NCBI RefSeq assembly: GCF_033958435.1
Contig: NC_134152.1
Coordinates: 14,556,001-14,620,000, forward strand
From: Carettochelys insculpta
Lineage: Eukaryota; Chordata; Testudines; Carettochelyidae
Length of the DNA: 64,000 nucleotides
Reading direction: 5' to 3'
The notes under the pieces were generated by a model. It searched no databases. It was not told where the DNA came from and saw nothing but the letters and a program-made list of their open reading frames with translations. Numbering within the stretch: position 1 is the stretch's first letter; the number at the start of each line of letters is the position of its first letter. Of this stretch, positions 22,911 through 33,692 are shown piece after piece. A program made the translations under genes and the position numbers.

Positions 22911-24012
22911 ACCGTCCACCGATGCCCCTCCCGGTGGCGCCGGATCTGCTCACGCAAGCTCAGGGGTCCACTGTACATCCACACCCCCGAGGCCTGCGAC
23001 TACAAGCATGGTTAATCCATGGCTCAGCTCCCTAGAGAGCACATGTATGGAGGAAGTGCAACAAGTCCTAGAAAGTAGCAGGAGGACTTCCACCAAGAAG
23101 ACCTACAAGCAGAAATGGACTCGCTTCATGGCATGGTGTTCTACCAAACAGCTAGCCCCTCTTTCCGTGCCTATACCTGTAATATTAGAGTATTTACTGG
23201 ACCTCAAGAGAGGAGGACTCTCACTAGCCTCGTAAAAGGTCCACCTTGCCCCCATTTCGGCGTTCAGACACAAAGAGGAAGGGCACACGGTGTTCGCCCA
23301 TCCTATGGTTACCAGGTTCCTCAAAGGGTTGGTAAACCTATACCCCCCTCGGAAACCGCTTCCACCTTCGTGGAACTTGGACCTGGTGCTTAATGCGCTA
23401 ACGGGACCACCGTTCGAGCCTTTGGCCACGGTTTCCCTCCGCCTCCTTACGATAAAGACGACCTTTCTTCTCGCAATTATGTCAGCTCGCACGGTGAGTG
23501 AGCTTGCGGCAGTTATGGCAACGCCACCCTGCACTGTTTTTTCCAAGGAGGCGGTAACCATACGGCTGCATCCAGCCTTTGTTCCTAAAGTTTCTTCTGA
23601 GTTTCATATTAACGAACCTATAGTTTTACCCTTGTTTTATCCAAAGCCTCATAACTCTAACAAAGAGGCGCGCCTACACCTCCTGGATGTGAGGAGGGCG
23701 CTAGCCTTCTATATAGACAGGACCAAGTCCTTCCGGAAAACGGATAGACTCCTAGCCTCTCTCGCTCCCAAATCAAAAGGAGAAGGTCTCTCTTCGCAGA
23801 GAATCTCGAAGCACATCGTATCCTGCATAAAAATGTGCTACGAACTCAAAAAGACTCCTTTACTGGCCCCACCCAGGGCTCACTCCACTAGGGCGGTGGC
23901 AGCATCAACAGCCTTTTTCAAGGGCGTTGCGCTAAAAGACATTTGCAGAGCGGCGACCTGGTCATCCTATGGCACCTTCGCCAAACATTACGCCCTTCAC
24001 AGGGTATTCTAA
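22911..24012 (+). pseudogene. DIRS copy 1 tyrosine recombinase, broken
   Basis: The recombinase frame runs from about 22911 to the stop at 24010-24012 and includes LESSRRTSTKKTYKQKWTRF (N-terminal DNA-binding region) and the C-terminal HSTR and KHY blocks. TAA at 23233-23235 replaces a TTA leucine codon of copy 2. In addition the first catalytic arginine, in SARRVSEL of copy 2, is threonine here (ACG at 23491-23493). Either change alone should abolish recombination. Confidence 0.85.
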
Positions 24013-24111
24013 GAGGATACCCGTCTCTCGACAGCGGTCCTCTCGGGGACAAGCTGCACATAATCCAATTACCCACCTCCTATCTTGGGTTACTGCTGGG
24101 TAGTCACCTAA

Positions 24112-24206
24112 CGTGGAGCACCCACGGGGACACTCGTAGAAGAAAGAGAAGTTACTCACCGTAGTAATGGTGGTTCTTCGAGATGTGTCCCCGTGGGTGC
24201 TCCACC
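24112..24206 (-). repeat. DIRS copy 1 internal complementary region
   Basis: On the minus strand this reads the right end of the element (…gtgagtaacttctcttt) directly joined to the left end (cttctacgagtgtccccgtg). It is therefore complementary to both termini at once, the hallmark used by DIRS elements to close a circular cDNA. Confidence 0.8.
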
Positions 24207-24274
24207 ACCCGCCCATCTTCCCCGCTTCGGATCTCTGTTTAGTGTTTTGCAGGAGCATCCGAGGTGGTTGGTCA

Positions 24275-24430
24275 AGGAACTGGCGGGGACCGGATCGCGC
24301 ACATGGCCGGGAATGTGCAAGGGAGCGGCGCGCGCCGGCGCATGCGCGCGCCGGCAGAAACTGCTGGAAAGATCCGACCTGCGGCGCTGGGGCGAGCCCG
24401 ACACCTAACGTGGAGCACCCACAGGGACAC
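24275..24430 (-). repeat. DIRS copy 1 right inverted terminal repeat
   Basis: Begins near aaggaactggcggggacc and ends at acagggacac; inverted relative to 18369-18524. About 42 further bases (to gtaacttctcttt) extend beyond it at the right end and have no counterpart at the left end, but are present in the internal complementary region. Confidence 0.8.
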
Positions 24431-24472
24431 ATCTCTAAGAACCACCGTTACTACGGTGAGTAACTTCTCTTT

Positions 24473-24930
24473 TTCTAGTATGTTGTCCAGTATGGAAATT
24501 CAAACACTCAAGACGGGAACTTTCAGATATTAAAGTTGCTTTTATGCAGTTCACTTGGCCATGATGCATGTGGAGATTTCACAGGCACTGCTAAGAGAGC
24601 CAAACTTGGGCAAATTGCTTAAAACAAGACAACTTACAGCCCTACACTGGTTTCTTCTGCTGTAAGGCAAACCATACCAGTCACGAAGAGTACCTCTGCT
24701 GCTTCCCTGGCTAGCCAGAAGTCGCACAAGCAAATCCTTCAGGCTCTCCACCTTCCCTGGTGCCCCAACCGGTATCCCTCCTTATACTGATGAGAGGTTA
24801 GGAAAACCAGTCTCACCAAATCCACACAGGTCTTTCCAGTCCCCAAAAAGACCAGCCACATTCTTAGGTCAAAATATCTTAGATCTTGCCCAAAAGAGCA
24901 TGCTGTGCCAATAATTTAGACTTTAAAATC
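24473..24930 (+). other. Intronic gap between DIRS copy 1 and a MITE
   Basis: This is unclassified sequence of moderate GC content without a gene or repeat that I recognise. Confidence 0.4.
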
Positions 24931-24933
24931 TAA

Positions 24934-25371
24934 GGCCATGTCTATACTAGCAAGTTTTTTCGAAATATTTTTCGATAGAAGGGCCTCTTTTGAAATATCC
25001 AGTGGAGCGTCTACACACAAAAAGCATTCTTTCAAAAGTAAATTGAAAAAACTCAGTCCTCCTTTCAAAAGGGCTCTTCCACTCCCATATCAGGAAGAGT
25101 GCCTTCTTTCAAAAGCTTCCCTTGAAAGAAAACGTGTGTAGACATTCCACAGGCCGCGCCCCCCCTCCCTTTTTGAAAGTACAGTCCTCATGGTTCCTTT
25201 TTTTTCAATCCCTGGCCAGTACTTTTGAAAGAATGGGGGCTGTGTGGATGCTCTCTTTTGAAAGAGCAGATCACTCTTTTTTGTGTGTGGATGCACTCTT
25301 TTGAAATTTCATTCAAAAGAAATCTTCTGGAAGGACTTCTTTCAAAAGATCTCTGTAGTATAGAGGTAGCC
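24934..25371. mobile_element. Harbinger-type MITE rich in CTTTCAAAAG motifs
   Basis: The left end ggccatgtctatactagc and the reverse complement of the right end, ggctacctctatactac, are imperfect inverted repeats of the family terminus. The flanks are TAA and TGA, close to the 3-bp TWA duplication of Harbinger. Inside, cttttgaaag/ctttcaaaag and related palindromic 10-mers occur more than ten times in both orientations. Confidence 0.65.
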
Positions 25372-26075
25372 TGAAGGTTTATTGATAAAAATGAAGAAAG
25401 AAGGAACAGGATCACAGTAAAAATTATTAGTGGTCAAATTACAAGTATCATAAATTTTCTTAATGCGGGCTGCAGCAGATAGAATAGGTTGCTATCTTAA
25501 TCATCTCTGTAATACATCTTTAGGATGTGTCAGCAATTCATTGAGGCTCAGCTCATAGCAGAGATACTCCTGCAGACTGGAGATTGCAGACGAGATGAAA
25601 GGATCTCAGGTCCTCTTTATACCCTTGCCCATGTGGAAGAAAATCCCTGGTTCTTCCTTGTTGTCTGGGAGCACTTTCTCAATGGCCAATAACACAATCA
25701 GGTCACCTGTCCATGTGCTTTTTAGGGCATTTTGCCATTAGCAGCATTCCAGACGACACCTCCCAGCTAAATTCCTGAGATGTGGATTAGAATCCATTCT
25801 GCATTACTTGGCTAGGAATTCTTTTTCAGTAGGTTGCCATGTCTCCTATTGTGTGCTCCCAGAACTAACTTGAGCTACAAGTACAGAGCCAATACTTATG
25901 ACTTCACATACAAAAAAGATACAGACATATAAGCAACATAAACAGATTCAGTGAATTACCAGCTTTCATCAGACACCTCACTTAGCACAAGATTTGGTGC
26001 CAACTTAGGGCAGTGCTTATAATAATGGTTCTCATGGTCATTTTAAAATCCAGTAACATCACAGCATGTTCTAAA
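25372..26075 (+). other. Unclassified intronic sequence, possibly LTR-derived
   Basis: No gene is seen. A minus-strand AATAAA lies near 25380 and the following sequence has LTR-like composition, but no ends could be set. Confidence 0.3.
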
Positions 26076-26099
26076 TGTTTTGTTGCTGTACAGTAGTAG

Positions 26100-27286
26100 T
26101 AGGCATCCTTCAGTCTGCATAGACTATGGATCATGCCCTTTATAGTTTCCATTGAGGGCAACATTTTCATTCATTGAAAAGAAGCGCACTGCACTCCTGG
26201 AGTACAAATGCTCACCGAGCCAGAGTACCCAGCAAGCACTTAGAGCGGCCAGAAGAACAGTACATCAGACAGCCAGGCGCTGTGCCAACAACCACTGGCT
26301 CCAGCTACGCAGCAGCATCCAGACCTGTGCTGACTTTGGCAATCTCAGAGGAATGTAGAAGGCTACGAAGAAGGCATTAGGACCCACCCAGAACAAGATG
26401 GCACCTCTGAAATCCAAATCTGGTGAAGTCATCACTGACAAAGCCAAACAGATTGAGCGCTGGGTTGAGCACTACTCCGAGCCGTACTCATGCGAGAACA
26501 TTGTGGTTGACGCAGCCCTCAATGCCGTCGAGCTCCTACCAGTAATGGACGAACTGGATCAGGAACCGACTGTGGATGAACTGAAGAGAGCCATCGACAG
26601 CATTGCAGCAGGAAAAGCCCCTGGCCAGGATGATATACCACCAGACGTAATCAAGTGTGCCGCAGACACACTCCTGGAACCCCTGCATGAGCTACCATGC
26701 CTGTGCTGGAAAGAGGGTGAGGTTCCACAGGATATGCGTGACGCTAACATTGTAATGTTGTATAAGAACAAAGGAGACAGAAGCGACTGCAACAATTACC
26801 GTGGAATCTTCCTCCTAAGCGTCACTGGTAAACTGTTCGCTCGCGTCATACTTGGCAGACTCCAGAAGATTGCTGAGAGGGTGTACCCCGAATCGCAGTG
26901 CGGATTCCATGCAGAGAGGTCTACCGTTGACATGGTCTTCTCTCTAAGGCAGCTGCAGGAGAAGTGCAGGGAGCAGAGGAAACCACTCTACATAGCCTTC
27001 ATCGACCTCACCAAGGCCTTTGACTTGGTCAGCAGGGATGGACTGTTCAAACTGCTCCACAAGATAGGCTGTCCTCCACCGTTATTCGAGATGATCCAGT
27101 CGTTCCATGAAGACATGAGAGGAACCATCCAATATGACAGCGCATTATCAGATGCTTTCAGAATCAGGAGCGACATCAAACAAGGATGCGTGCTTGCTCC
27201 GACATTGTTCGGGATCTTCTTCGCACTCCTCCTGAAGCATGCCTTTGGATCTTCAACAGAGGGCATCTTGCTGCACGCAAGATCTG
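26100..27286 (+). mobile_element. Non-LTR retrotransposon fragment with RT, probably twin-primed
   Basis: The plus-strand frame from 26398 to about 27285 encodes a reverse transcriptase N-terminal half: IERWVEHYSEPYSCENIVVD, AAGKAPGQDDIPPDVIK, NNYRGIFLLSVTGKLFARVI, FIDLTKAFDLVSRDGLF (motif A) and DIKQGCVLAPTLFGIFFALL. It stops before the YADD motif. The frame is open for about 300 codons. Short near-identical sequences flank the unit, gttgctgtacagtagtagta (26081-26100) and gttgctgtacattgtagtag (27289-27308), suggesting a target duplication. The 58085-58680 fragment looks like the C-terminal part of the same family. Clade not assigned. Confidence 0.75.
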
Positions 27287-27886
27287 TTGCTGTACATTGT
27301 AGTAGTAAATCATAGAATAATAGAACTAGAAGGAACCTCAAGTGGTCATCATGTCCAATCCCCTGCAGTCATGGAAGGACCAAGCACTATCTAGATCGTC
27401 TCTGAGCAGTGTTTGGAGATTTTTAAGAGCAAGTTAGACAATGATGCAGATTCCATAGTCTCCCTGGGAAATTCATTCCTGTGCTTAACTACCCTGACAG
27501 TAAGTTTTACCCAATGACCAACCTAAGCCTCCCTTTCTGTGGTTTAAGCCCATTGCTTCTTCTGTCTTAAGAAGTTAAGGAAAATAATTTTTCTCCCTCT
27601 TCTTTGAAACAGTTTTTTAGGTACCTGAAATTTGTCATGTCCCTTCTGTCCTCTCTTTTCCATCATGTTCATTGAATCATTTTTGTTGCTCTTCGCTATA
27701 CTTTTCCCAGTTTCCTGAAATGTGCTGCCCAGAATTGGATACAATATTCTGAGTCTTAATCAGCTCTGAGTGGAAAAATTATATCTAGTGTCTTGCTTAC
27801 AACACTTTTGCTAATAGATCCCAGATTGTTTATTTTGTTTGCAGCAGTGTAGATTCATTTTTACCTTGTGGTCCACTATAAATTAT

Positions 27887-28105
27887 CTGAGGAAGGGATA
27901 GCTCAGTGGTTTGAGCATTGGCCTGCTAAACCCAGGGTGTAAGTTCAATCCTTAAGAGGGCCATTTAGGGATCTGTGGCAAATAAATCTAAAAAAACAGG
28001 TGGTGCTTGGTCCTGCCAAGAGGGCAGGGGATTGGACTGATGACCTCTTGAGGTCCCTTCCAGTTTTATGAGATGTGTATCTCCACAAATTATTATTATA
28101 AATAT
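27887..28105 (+). mobile_element. tRNA-derived SINE with CR1-like tail (cryptodiran type)
   Basis: The head contains a pol III A box (tagctcagtgg at 27899) and a B-box-like aagttcaatcc, in a tRNA-like fold with the loop cctgctaaac. The tail (ggggattggactgatgacct...tgaggtcccttccag) is the CR1 3' end, as expected of SINEs mobilised by CR1. It is flanked by a direct repeat TATAAATTAT at 27877-27886 and 28106-28115. The structure matches the SINE family described from cryptodiran turtles, which is a main reason for suggesting a turtle. It is a SINE and not a tRNA gene. Confidence 0.85.
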
Positions 28106-28204
28106 TATAAATTATGACCCTTAGATACCTTTATGCAGTACTTCTTTCTAGGTAGGCATTTCCCAATTTGTATGTGTGCAGCTGATTTTTCCTTCCTAAG
28201 TGGA

Positions 28205-28516
28205 GTGCTAATAGAATCCTATTGCTGGAAGGGACCTCAGGAGGTCATCGAGTCCAACCCTATGCCTAAAGCACGGTCAACCAGGACTCTGTCAAGCTGG
28301 GACTAAAAAACATCTAGGGATGGAGATCCCACCACCTCTCTAGGTAACGCATTGGGGTACTTCACTATTCTCCTGCTGAAATAGTTTCTCCTAATATCGA
28401 ACCTTCACCTCTCCCTCTGTAACTTGAGACCATTGTTCCTTTTTCTGCCATCCGTCACTACTGAGAACAGCCTCTCTCCATCCTCTTTAGAGCCCCCCTT
28501 CAGAAAGTTGTCCTTT
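28205..28516 (-). repeat. Nested CR1 3' fragment
   Basis: The sequence starting tagaatcctattgctggaag is a CR1 3' end on the minus strand; the minus-strand reading continues through the terminal part of CR1 ORF2 (the same block read on the plus strand at 29820-30100). It ends near 28516, where older CR1 sequence resumes. Confidence 0.7.
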
Positions 28517-29069
28517 CATCCTATTTATTTCAGACCATTTATCCAGTTTGTCCAAATCATTTTTAATTTTCATTCTGTCCTACAAAGAACTTGCAACCAC
28601 TCCCAGCTTGGTGTTATCTGCAAATTTTATAAGTATATTCTTTATGCCGTTATTTAAATAATTGAGGAAGATATTGAATAGAACCAGTATCAAAACTGAT
28701 CCCTGTGTTACCCCACTCTTGCCCTTTCAGCATGACTGTGAAACGCTGATCTCTTGGAATGGTTGTCCAACCAGTTCTGCATGTACCTTGTAATGAGAGC
28801 CCTCCAAATCTGAGAGATCCCATTTTTATCCGCTGATATCTGCATCTGTAGAAATGAATATCTGTGGCTCATTTTTAACAATTTTTTTGTCTGTGCCTGG
28901 GTCTACTTATAGTAGCTCCATCTAAATTGTATTTTCCTAGTTCAGTAATGAGAGAGTCATGAAAGACTGAAGCTTCATGTAAAGTCTATTTTTAATCTTG
29001 TTCTTATGAATTTGAATTTAAGTGTCCACAAAGCTGCTTGAACTTCAACCCACCTTTTTTCCATGTCAA

Positions 29070-30184
29070 GAATGTTGTGGGAGACTGTACCATAATTTAA
29101 GGAAATATGGACTGGATCCTCGGACTATAAGATGGATAGAAAGCTGTCTTGATGGTCAGGCCCAACGAGTAGTGGTCAATGGCTCGATATCTGGATGGTG
29201 GTCTGTTTCAAGCGGAGTGCCGCAAGGCTCAGTTCTGGGGCCGGTGTTATTCAACATCTTTATTAGTGACCTGGATGAGGGACTGGGTTGCACCCTCAGC
29301 AAGTTTGCGGATGACACAAAACTAGGGGGAGAGGTAGATTCCTTGGAGGACAGAGAGAGTCCAGAGTGACCTGGATAAATTGGAGGACTGGGCCAAAAGA
29401 AATCTGATACGGTTCAATAAGGAGAAGTGTAGAGTCCTGCACCTGGGGCAGAAGAATTCCAAACATTGTTACAGGCTGGGGACCGACTGGCTTAGCAGCA
29501 GTACGATGGAAAGGGACCTAGGGGTTATGGTGGATGAAAGGCTGGATATGAGTAAACAGTGTGCCCTTGTAGCCAAGAAAGCTAACGGCATACTCGGGTG
29601 CATTAGTAGGAGCATTTCAAGCAGATCTAGAGAAGTAGTTATTCCTCTTTATTCGGCACTGGTGAGGCCACATCTGGAATACTGTGTCCAGTTTTGGGCC
29701 CCCCAGTATAAAAAAGGGTGTGGATTTGCTGGAGCAGGTTCAGCGAAGGGCAACAAAAATGATTAAGGGTCTGGAGCACAAGACCTATGAGGATAGGCTG
29801 AGGGATGTGGGCTTGTTTAGTTTACAGACGAGAAGACTTAGAGGTGATTTAATGGCAGCCTTCAACTTCCTGACGGGGACCTCTAAAAAGGAGGATGAGA
29901 AACTATTCTCAGTGGTGTCAGATGGCAGAACAAGGAGTAATGGTCTGAAGTTGAAGAGGGAGAGGTGTAGATTAGATATTAGGAAAAACTACTTCACCAG
30001 GCGGGTGGTGAAGCATTGGAACGCATTGTGTAGAGAGGTGGTGGATTCTCCATCCCTTGAGGTTTTTAAGTCCTGGCTGGACAAGGTTGTGGCTGGGATG
30101 ACTTAGTGGGGGTTGATCCTGCTCGAAGCAGGGGGTTGGACTAGATGACCTCCTGAGGTCTCTTCCAGCCCTGTGATTCTGTGA
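29070..30184 (+). mobile_element. CR1 LINE, 3' half with RT motifs
   Basis: The plus strand encodes, with frameshifts near 29370 and 29710, [50 protein letters not shown] (FADD active site), and then RTRSNGLKLKRERCRLDIRK and KHWNALCREVVDSPSLEVFK. This is the C-terminal half of CR1 ORF2. The end, tagatgacctcctgaggtctcttccagccctgtgattctgtg, split here only for description, is a typical CR1 3' terminus with its short terminal repeat. It is 5'-truncated and lies in the Harbinger element. Confidence 0.9.
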
Positions 30185-30483
30185 CTTCTCAATGGTGTTG
30201 AAGGGATTGGTAGATCACAAAGGTTGTTTTTCCAACATCTATGGTTGGATGGTCAGGGAGGGTTCATGATGCTCACATCTTCCAAAATTCTGGGCTCTAC
30301 CGAAAGCTCCTGAATGGGACTTTTTTCCCACACTGGAAAATCATGATTGGCGACATTGAAATGCCTATTTTAATATTGGTCGACCCTGCTTGCCCTCTTT
30401 TCCCTTACATTATGAAGCCCTACACAGGAGCCCGGGACCCCAGCAAGGAAACCTTGAATCACAGTGTGCATTCTTTTGCATAA
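30184..30483 (+). pseudogene. Harbinger transposase C-terminal fragment
   Basis: The frame reads FSMVLKGLVDHKGCFSNIY and then, after a one-base insertion near 30240, VGWSGRVHDAHIFQNSGLYR and GTFFPHWKIMIGDIEMPILI and LVDPACPLFPYIMKPYTGAR. These are the central blocks of PIF/Harbinger (HARBI1-like, DDE_Tnp_4) transposases, including the second catalytic aspartate in the (G/V)DP(A)xP context. It is truncated and frameshifted, so not functional. Confidence 0.85.
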
Positions 30484-30839
30484 CATTTGTGAATCCAGGT
30501 GGGAGAATTTCCCGTGTGCCTGGAATTCCAAAGATGAGTCCATGAGCAGGTCTTTTTCGCAGCCATTTACAGCCAATCATCATTAACCATACAGATACAG
30601 CAGCAAAAGGGACACTTTAAAACATAGTTTCATGAATATGTAATACACATGCTACCCATGTATTTCTCTGTTCTAATACCAGCCAACCCCCACTCCCCAA
30701 ACTGATTGTGCGCTCCACCAAATGTGAACCAATAAATCAGACTGTGTCTTGCTGAAAGAATGTGTGTTTACTTGGTGGGAGGCAGTTAATTTGCAGACAG
30801 TAGAATGGATGCAGAGGGAGTTATCTTCCTAAAAAAGGG

Positions 30840-31075
30840 CACCTGGGCTTGCAGCCCTCTACACCTCCCCCCCCCCACCCTCTTTCCATGTGCCACAAGT
30901 ACTCTGCGGACTTTGGCTTAGCGTTGGGCAGTTGTGCTTTCAGCCCTCTACCCACTCAACCCCGGTTCTGCCTTCCACGAGTCTTCTTCAGACCTTGGCA
31001 TAGTGGTGGACACCTGCGCTTTCAGCCCTGTGTGACCGCCCCCGCCAGGTTCTGTCTGTCCTCGCCCTCTCTCCC
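30840..31075. repeat. Short minisatellite, three units of about 85 bp
   Basis: The phrase (c/g)cttgcagccctctacacc / gctttcagccctctaccc / gctttcagccctgtgtgacc recurs at about 30850, 30938 and 31018, each followed by a C-rich stretch and a gact/gacc-ttggc phrase. It lies inside the Harbinger element. Confidence 0.55.
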
Positions 31076-31328
31076 CATTCAGGAACCATGGTGACCTTTC
31101 TTCAGAGGACTCCGTGCAGCAGTGAGCAGAGCTCTCAGTGCTGCATTGGGAGTCTTTCTGCAGCTGCAGCATGAAGCACGGGACCTTCATTTGGTCAGTC
31201 ACTGCCGTCACAAGCTTTGCTGCATGTTCTTGCTGGAACTCAAGCATCTTCTGCGGCCACTGAGCTGTACTTTGCCACTGAGCTGTGTCCCTTGTCACCT
31301 TACTGGTTTCTGCCTCAAACCTCTCCAT
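30948..31328 (-). pseudogene. Possible second (Myb-like) Harbinger gene remnant
   Basis: A 126-codon minus-strand frame encodes a charged, glutamine-rich peptide with MLEFQQEHAAKLVTAVTDQM, which resembles the helical C-terminal part of the SANT/Myb-like accessory protein of Harbinger elements. That protein is usually encoded divergently from the transposase, which fits the orientation here. No SANT domain is visible, and the frame overlaps a minisatellite, so this is weak. Confidence 0.35.
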
Positions 31329-31729
31329 GTACTGCAGGATGAGATCCTACTTGCACCTTTTTTGCTTCCTTGCCCTGTCTCCTGTGCTGAGGATGGCAGC
31401 TGGAAAGTGAAAGTCAAAACTGAGATTCAATTCATACAAAGCACTTTCCCATGGAGTGAATGGGTATGTATCTCTTCTATCAGGGAGAGTTTATTTTTGC
31501 AGGGCCTCCTAAGGCTTATTAATTATGGGATTTGCAGCGTGCATTGCATAATCTATCATTTACCATCATTTATCCAGAACATTTGGTTGTGGACATGGTA
31601 AGCAGTTTTCTGTTTGTTGGGGGAAGGGAGAGGGCTGCAAAGCACGGGAAGCTGTCCGATGACCTGGACCAGGGGAAAAACTTTTTTCAGCTGTTTCTGG
31701 TGCAATCCTTCACAATAGTTAAAGGTGCA

Positions 31730-32085
31730 CAGAGCCTGGCAGATGTGTAATGAGAAGGAATGGTGCGGAAGGGTTCCGTTCCAGCCACATGGACTATTAG
31801 GTGGGTGGGGATTCCTGTGAAGTAAAAAGAAATGCTGGGGAAGAGGGAGGTTTTCCTGCTGTCTTCTGGATTTGGGAAAAAACGTTTCTCAGTGGTCACT
31901 GGAGCAGCCCTCATCGGGGAAAAACGGCCACGTGAAGGAGGGCAAAGCCACCTATGCTGCACTTGCCAGTTTATTGTAGTAGGGTCTGCAGAGCCTGGAA
32001 GCTGCATGGCGAGGGGGAAGGGTTCAGTTCCAACCACATGGCTGGCTGAGTGGGGAGGAATCCCTGTAAAAGTGAAAAAGAAGTT
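31730..32085. repeat. Tandem duplication of a roughly 255-bp unit
   Basis: The phrase agagcctggcagatgtg...gaagggttccgttccagccacatgg...gattcctgtgaa at about 31732-31822 recurs as agagcctggaagctgcatgg...gaagggttcagttccaaccacatgg...aatccctgtaaa at about 31990-32070. The second copy lacks a full spacer. Confidence 0.6.
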
Positions 32086-33270
32086 TTGAGGGGAAAAGGA
32101 CATGGGAGGGGAGGAGGTCCAGAGAGCCTGCAACCTGCTCCGGAGGCGGAGCAGGCGTGCTAGGAAATGGAGCACCGGCCAGCCACATATTGTGGCAATG
32201 TGATCCAAGGAAATGTAAAAGTGCAGAAAGCATGAGAAAAAAAATCCAATGCCAAGTCCCATGGTTCTTTAGGTTGCCAAAAAAGACATCACTCTCCTAA
32301 AACTAACATATCAGCAAAGTACACCTACTCATCCTGTGTGACCAGAAGCCTGGAAAATTTGCCAAAATGCTGCGTGGTGCCATGACATCAGATTGGTATC
32401 TGGTTGCCTGGTGTGACAAGGTGTGCTACCATGGAAGCCAAAAGAAATCAGTCCTGCCCAAAACCTCGTGCAAAAAATACAAGAGTGCCTGGATGAGGCC
32501 TTTGAGGAGATCTCCAAAAAGAAGGGCTCATCCACAGAAATATTAACACACTGTTCTGAGGTGCACAGATCCATAGAAAACATGTACCATACCCTTATCT
32601 GTACCCACCCTCAACCCACGTCTAGCATTCAAAAGAAAATACTCACCAGAACAGCTTGGTTCTGGGGACTTGGGGACTGGCATAGAGGGGACCTGCTCCA
32701 GCTCTAGGGTGAAGAGATCCAGACTGTCAGGAAGAACTTCTTCAGGCCTCTGCTTGTTGTCCCTTTCTTCTCTCCTTTGGCCTCTTCCTCCTGTGCCCCC
32801 CAGCTCGTCTTGTATCACCTTGGACTCTAGACCAGTGCTTCCACAATTGTTGTAATTAATACTAGGCTCTGTCCTGGGTTCACATGTGGCTGTTCATAAT
32901 AGCAGCAAGTCTGTGGAGATGAACCTCACCACTGGTTGGCTTCCTGGACTGTGTGATAGGCCTGCTGAAGTTCTTTCACCTTCACCCGGCATTGTGTAGA
33001 CCTCCGGGAGTAACCTCCGGGAGTAACCTCATCTCATGTGACAGATAATCATGGATTACCGCATTTTTCTTGACCACCTAAAGTCTCCTCACCACTGATT
33101 CATCTCCCCAAACTGCAAGAAGATCCACAATCTCTCCTGATGGTCCAAGCTGGATCTCTCTTGCGAGCTTGAGATCTACTATGCAGATCACTGCCCTGAG
33201 TGCTCATGATTGCAGGAGATGGCTTCTGCTCCAATTACTACCAATGTGGTACTATGGCTACCAGTGCTGT
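32086..33270. other. Interior of the Harbinger element, no gene recognised
   Basis: Open frames at 32423-32855 on both strands lack domains I recognise. The sequence runs without another recognised repeat into the right-end segment that begins near 33290. Confidence 0.35.
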
Positions 33271-33692
33271 GTGATTTGATGGGTGAAAGAATTTTTCATT
33301 TTGGGCGCCCTTTATATTTGCACACCTGGGTGCTGATGAATTCAATTCAAATTTAATCTAAAAATCATGGGCTGCCCGTGACCTTCTTCCTGCTCACCTG
33401 GATGGAGAGCAGTGGAGAACAAAGCGGCTTTGTGGGTTATGTATGGCACACTTCTGGAGGCTAATAAATTTTATTTAAAGAACATGGCATTTCCACACTG
33501 GCCTTTATTCAAAATTTTAACTTCAAACTTGATGCTATACCTCCCTCGTTCTGATGCTATTACGATATCAATATTGTATCAATATTTGTGTTCCCTAAAT
33601 CAAGCTAATGGTATTAACAGTGTGGACAGTGATGTTTTAATATCGAGCTAACAGCCTTAAGTTCGAATTTATCTCGTAGTGTAGATGCAGCC

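Larger units (their letters stand above)
18358..24472 (+). mobile_element. DIRS retrotransposon copy 1 (decayed)
   Basis: This 6.1-kb element has the same layout as the copy at 35447: inverted terminal repeats (18369-18524 and 24275-24430), a gag-like region, an RT/RNase H frame, an overlapping tyrosine recombinase frame and an internal complementary region at 24112-24206. The coding regions carry at least four stop codons relative to copy 2 and several frameshifts in gag, and the recombinase has lost an active-site arginine, so this copy is not autonomous. No target duplication is seen, as expected for recombinase-mediated insertion. It lies in the sense orientation of CLEC16A. Confidence 0.9.
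27315..28790 (-). mobile_element. CR1 LINE copy containing a SINE and a second CR1
   Basis: The left boundary (agaactagaaggaacctcaa) is a CR1 3' end on the minus strand. The body continues to 27886, is interrupted by a SINE (27887-28105), resumes at 28116, is interrupted again by another CR1 3' fragment (28205-28516) and resumes to about 28790 (ggttgtccaaccagttctgc). All reading frames are degraded. The layering gives a relative age order: this copy is oldest. Confidence 0.65.
28894..33692 (+). mobile_element. Large PIF/Harbinger element, decayed, invaded by CR1
   Basis: The left part (about 28894-29070) shares the phrase agtgtccacaaagctgcttg...acttcaacccacctttt with the left end of the Harbinger remnant at 58692. 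After a CR1 insertion, Harbinger transposase sequence resumes at 30184-30483. The right end gtagtgtagatgcagcc at 33692 is the family terminus. In between are a minisatellite (30840-31075), a 250-bp tandem duplication (31730-32085) and a minus-strand open frame (30948-31328) where the second, Myb-like Harbinger gene would be expected. The transposase N-terminal half is missing, so internal deletion has also occurred. Confidence 0.6.

Noticed and set aside
27898..27965. tRNA gene-like sequence with A and B boxes
   Set aside because: It is the head of a SINE: a CR1-like tail and a target duplication follow, and the cloverleaf is degenerate.
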